A DNA stretch of 64,000 nt from Hyphomonadaceae bacterium (GTDB taxonomy: Bacteria; Pseudomonadota; Alphaproteobacteria; Caulobacterales; Aquidulcibacteraceae). Both the position numbers and the translations under genes were made by a program. The notes below the pieces were generated by a model that was not told where the DNA came from, made no database searches, and saw nothing but the letters and a program-made list of their open reading frames with translations. The stretch is taken from the NCBI GenBank assembly GCA_022841905.1, contig JALHQO010000012.1, positions 44,480 through 108,479 on the forward strand, given 5' to 3'. This document shows positions 62,475 to 64,000 of this stretch, in pieces (within the stretch, counting starts at the first letter, position 1; every line of letters begins with the position of its first letter).

Positions 62475-63722
62475 TCAGGTGCTCGGGACATCCGATTCCA
62501 GCGCACCGCGCCCGCTTAGTCTAGCGGCCTCAGTCGCCTTCAGCCCGTCCAGATGATCAGCCCACCACTGCATCATTTCGCGACGCTGCGACAGATATTG
62601 CGCAGCATTGTAAGCAGCGCGAGAGCGGTTGCGCTCATCGTGCGCGAGCTGCCGCTCTACCCAGTCCTCGTTCCACCCATGCTCATTCGCCTCGGTTGAA
62701 AAGAGACGGCGAAACCCGTGCGTCGTTGTTCGCCCGTGGAAGCCAAGGCGATAGAGCGCAAACAGCATGGTGTTGTTCGACATGAACCCTTCGGCCGTGT
62801 TGCTCGGAAACAGATATGGGCTCTTGCCCGTGCGCTTCTTCAATTCGAGCAGAAGCGCCCGCGCCTGTCGCGACAATGGCACCAAGTGGGGCGCGCTCAT
62901 CTTCATTCGCTCCGCCGGCACTCGCCACAGTCCCTCCTCTTGGTCGCTCTCAAGACCTTCAAACTCTGACCAGCGCGACGCGCGAAGCTCCGTGGTCCTC
63001 GGCGCCATCAGTAGCGCGAGGTTGATGGCGATGCGGGTTTCTGGTTCGCCGTCGTAACCGGCGAGCCGAATGAGAAAATCTCCGACCTGCGATCTCGCTA
63101 ACGCTTTATGGTGCTTTGGCCGGGGCGGCGGTTTCAACGCGCCCTTCAGCGGGGCTGCGGCGTCGTGCTCGCAATATTGGCTGGCGATGCCAAAGCGGAA
63201 GATCGCGGAACAGTACTGTTTCAGTCGGCGGTTGGTTTCGAGCACCCCTCGCGCTTCAACTGCCTTCAAGACTTCCAGCATCTTCGCCGGTTTGATTTCG
63301 GCGATGTCGTCCTCACCCACCTTGGGAAAAATATCGGCCTCAAGACGTTTAAGAATCTGCGCCGCATAGGCTGGCGTCCATTCGTGCAGATGAAGTTGAT
63401 GCCACTCTAGAGCGACTGACTTGAAGGTGTTTCGCTTCGCTTGCGCTGATGCAGCCTTTGCCTCGGCCCGCGCCGCCGCTGGATCAATTCCGGCTTGAAT
63501 GTCTTCGATTGCTGCATTGCGCTTCTTACGGGCGGCAGCGAGGCCAACTTTCGGATAGGCCCCGAGTGTCAGCAGCTTCTCTTTGCCGTTGAACTTGAAG
63601 CGCATGCGCCAAAGCTTCCCACCACTCGGCGTGACGAGAAGAAACAGGCCCTCAGAGTCGTAGAGCTTGAAAGCCTTCGCGGCGGATTTCGCTGTTCTTA
63701 CTTGGGCTTCGGAAATGGGCAT
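62475..63722 (-). CDS. P4-type tyrosine integrase
   Basis: 415 residues. N-terminal arm-binding domain DUF4102 (YDSEGLFLLVTPSGGKLWRM; GAYPKVGLAAARKKRN), core-binding domain, and catalytic domain with Arg in PRTTELRASRW, HxxR in THGFRRLFST, His in ERQLAHDE and the likely nucleophile Tyr in AAYNAAQYLSQRREMMQW. Full length. It lies 160 bp from the tRNA-Ser target and integrates the island there. Confidence 0.95.
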   Translation of the reverse strand: MPISEAQVRTAKSAAKAFKLYDSEGLFLLVTPSGGKLWRMRFKFNGKEKLLTLGAYPKVGLAAARKKRNAAIEDIQAGIDPAAARAEAKAASAQAKRNTFKSVALEWHQLHLHEWTPAYAAQILKRLEADIFPKVGEDDIAEIKPAKMLEVLKAVEARGVLETNRRLKQYCSAIFRFGIASQYCEHDAAAPLKGALKPPPRPKHHKALARSQVGDFLIRLAGYDGEPETRIAINLALLMAPRTTELRASRWSEFEGLESDQEEGLWRVPAERMKMSAPHLVPLSRQARALLLELKKRTGKSPYLFPSNTAEGFMSNNTMLFALYRLGFHGRTTTHGFRRLFSTEANEHGWNEDWVERQLAHDERNRSRAAYNAAQYLSQRREMMQWWADHLDGLKATEAARLSGRGALESDVPST

Positions 63723-63726
63723 GATG

Positions 63727-63785
63727 CGAAGTGGGGTATGTTGTCGTTCGAAGTGGGGTATGTGCCCGAAACGTACCCCACACTT
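63727..63785. repeat. Integrase arm-type sites upstream of int
   Basis: CGAAGTGGGGTATG occurs at 63727-63740 and 63749-63762; an inverted near copy (CGTACCCCACACTT) is at 63772-63785. The first touches the integrase start, so integrase may repress itself. Confidence 0.65.
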
Positions 63786-63881
63786 GGTGAGACAGGCCGA
63801 TATCGGGCGATCTCACGTGAGCAACAAATCATTTGAATATCAACCCAGTGGGCGTCTCAGCTTGGATCAGGCTGGAGCATG

Positions 63882-63902
63882 CTGGCGGACAGAGAGGGAT
63901 TC
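63882..63902. repeat. Right attachment site in tRNA-Ser
   Basis: The 21-bp copy within the 3' end of tRNA-Ser(GGA), identical to 44870-44890. It covers the CCA end, acceptor strand and part of the T arm. Confidence 0.9.
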
Positions 63903-63972
63903 GAACCCTCGTTAGACTTGCGCCTAAACACGCTTTCCAAGCGTGCGCCTTCAGCCACTCGGCCACCTGTCC
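63883..63972 (-). tRNA. tRNA-Ser(GGA)
   Basis: Starts GGACAGGTGGCCGAGTGG; the anticodon stem-loop is CACGC-TTGGAAA-GCGTG with anticodon GGA. A long variable arm follows, then the T arm GAGGGTTCGAATCCCTC and acceptor CTGTCC with G73 and encoded CCA. About 90 nt. The island is inserted at its 3' end, which stays intact. Confidence 0.96.
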
Positions 63973-64000
63973 GGCGCGGCGGTTTATGACCGCCGCCGAC

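Larger units (their letters stand above)
44870..63902. mobile_element. Mobilizable genomic island in tRNA-Ser(GGA), ~19.0 kb
   Basis: Bounded by the 21-bp direct repeat; integrase at 62475-63722 next to the intact tRNA; relaxase at 48250-50259; no type IV secretion or coupling protein seen. Cargo: HNH-like and HEPN-like genes, SPARSA, AbiTii-TIR operon, TIR-ParA operon, plus XRE, excisionase-like and winged-helix regulators. A dead integrase fragment at 47113-47303 indicates an older layer. Confidence 0.88.

Noticed and set aside
44870..63902. The island as a prophage or a self-transmissible conjugative element
   Set aside because: No capsid, terminase, tail, coupling protein or type IV secretion gene is visible; only a relaxase and an integrase.
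1..64000. CRISPR arrays, rRNA genes, complete insertion sequences
   Set aside because: No regularly spaced repeats, rRNA signatures or transposase genes were seen on either strand.

Overview
The window is GC-rich alphaproteobacterial DNA, most likely Caulobacterales/Hyphomonadaceae-like. A full-length CtrA with a C-terminal Ala-Ala tail, GANTC (CcrM) sites upstream of ctrA, large TonB-dependent receptors, and a FixLJ-FixK regulatory set controlling a cbb3 oxidase all point there. No species can be named from the sequence alone.

Region 1 (1-8.2 kb): flagellar and cell-cycle genes: the C-terminal part of flhA, an flhG-like ATPase, a SulP transporter, fliI-fliJ, ctrA with an unusual pair of GANTC palindromes upstream, and a DUF885 peptidase-like protein. 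Region 2 (8.2-15.7 kb): a TonB receptor with a candidate operator, a YtcJ-like amidohydrolase lipoprotein, and a complete tRNA t6A operon (tsaC-tsaE-tsaB-tsaD) with divergent TsaB and TsaD. Region 3 (15.8-31.3 kb): microaerobic respiration: a DsbA-like protein, the eight-gene ccoNOQP-ccoGHIS operon, small genes, a universal stress protein, a lone receiver, fixJ, fixL, fixK and a lipoprotein cytochrome c. FixK/FNR-type boxes (TTGA-N6-TCAA) lie before ccoN and before several neighbours. Region 4 (31.4-44.8 kb): a TonB receptor-YfiR-hybrid kinase operon, two decayed loci, kinases, two facing Crp/Fnr-type regulators, rsgA, and a ferritin-like/ferredoxin/double CDGSH fusion.

Region 5 (44870-63902) is a ~19 kb genomic island in the 3' end of tRNA-Ser(GGA). 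It is bounded by a 21-bp direct repeat and carries a P4-type integrase next to the tRNA and a VirD2/MobP-like relaxase, but no visible conjugation apparatus, so it looks mobilizable. A second, dead integrase fragment inside it shows that it is layered. It is dense in defence genes: an HNH-like gene divergent from a HEPN-like gene; a short Argonaute with a SIR2-APAZ partner (SPARSA type) behind an XRE regulator; an AbiTii-like/small protein/TIR operon; and, divergent from that, a TIR domain fused to a ParA-type ATPase overlapping a small helical partner gene. The last two operons are the best candidates for undescribed systems.

Gene starts were moved inside longer open frames where ribosome binding sites, lipoboxes, signal peptides or neighbouring genes required it (ccoG, ccoI, ccoN, fixJ, usp, rsgA, SIR2-APAZ, TIR-ParA and others).
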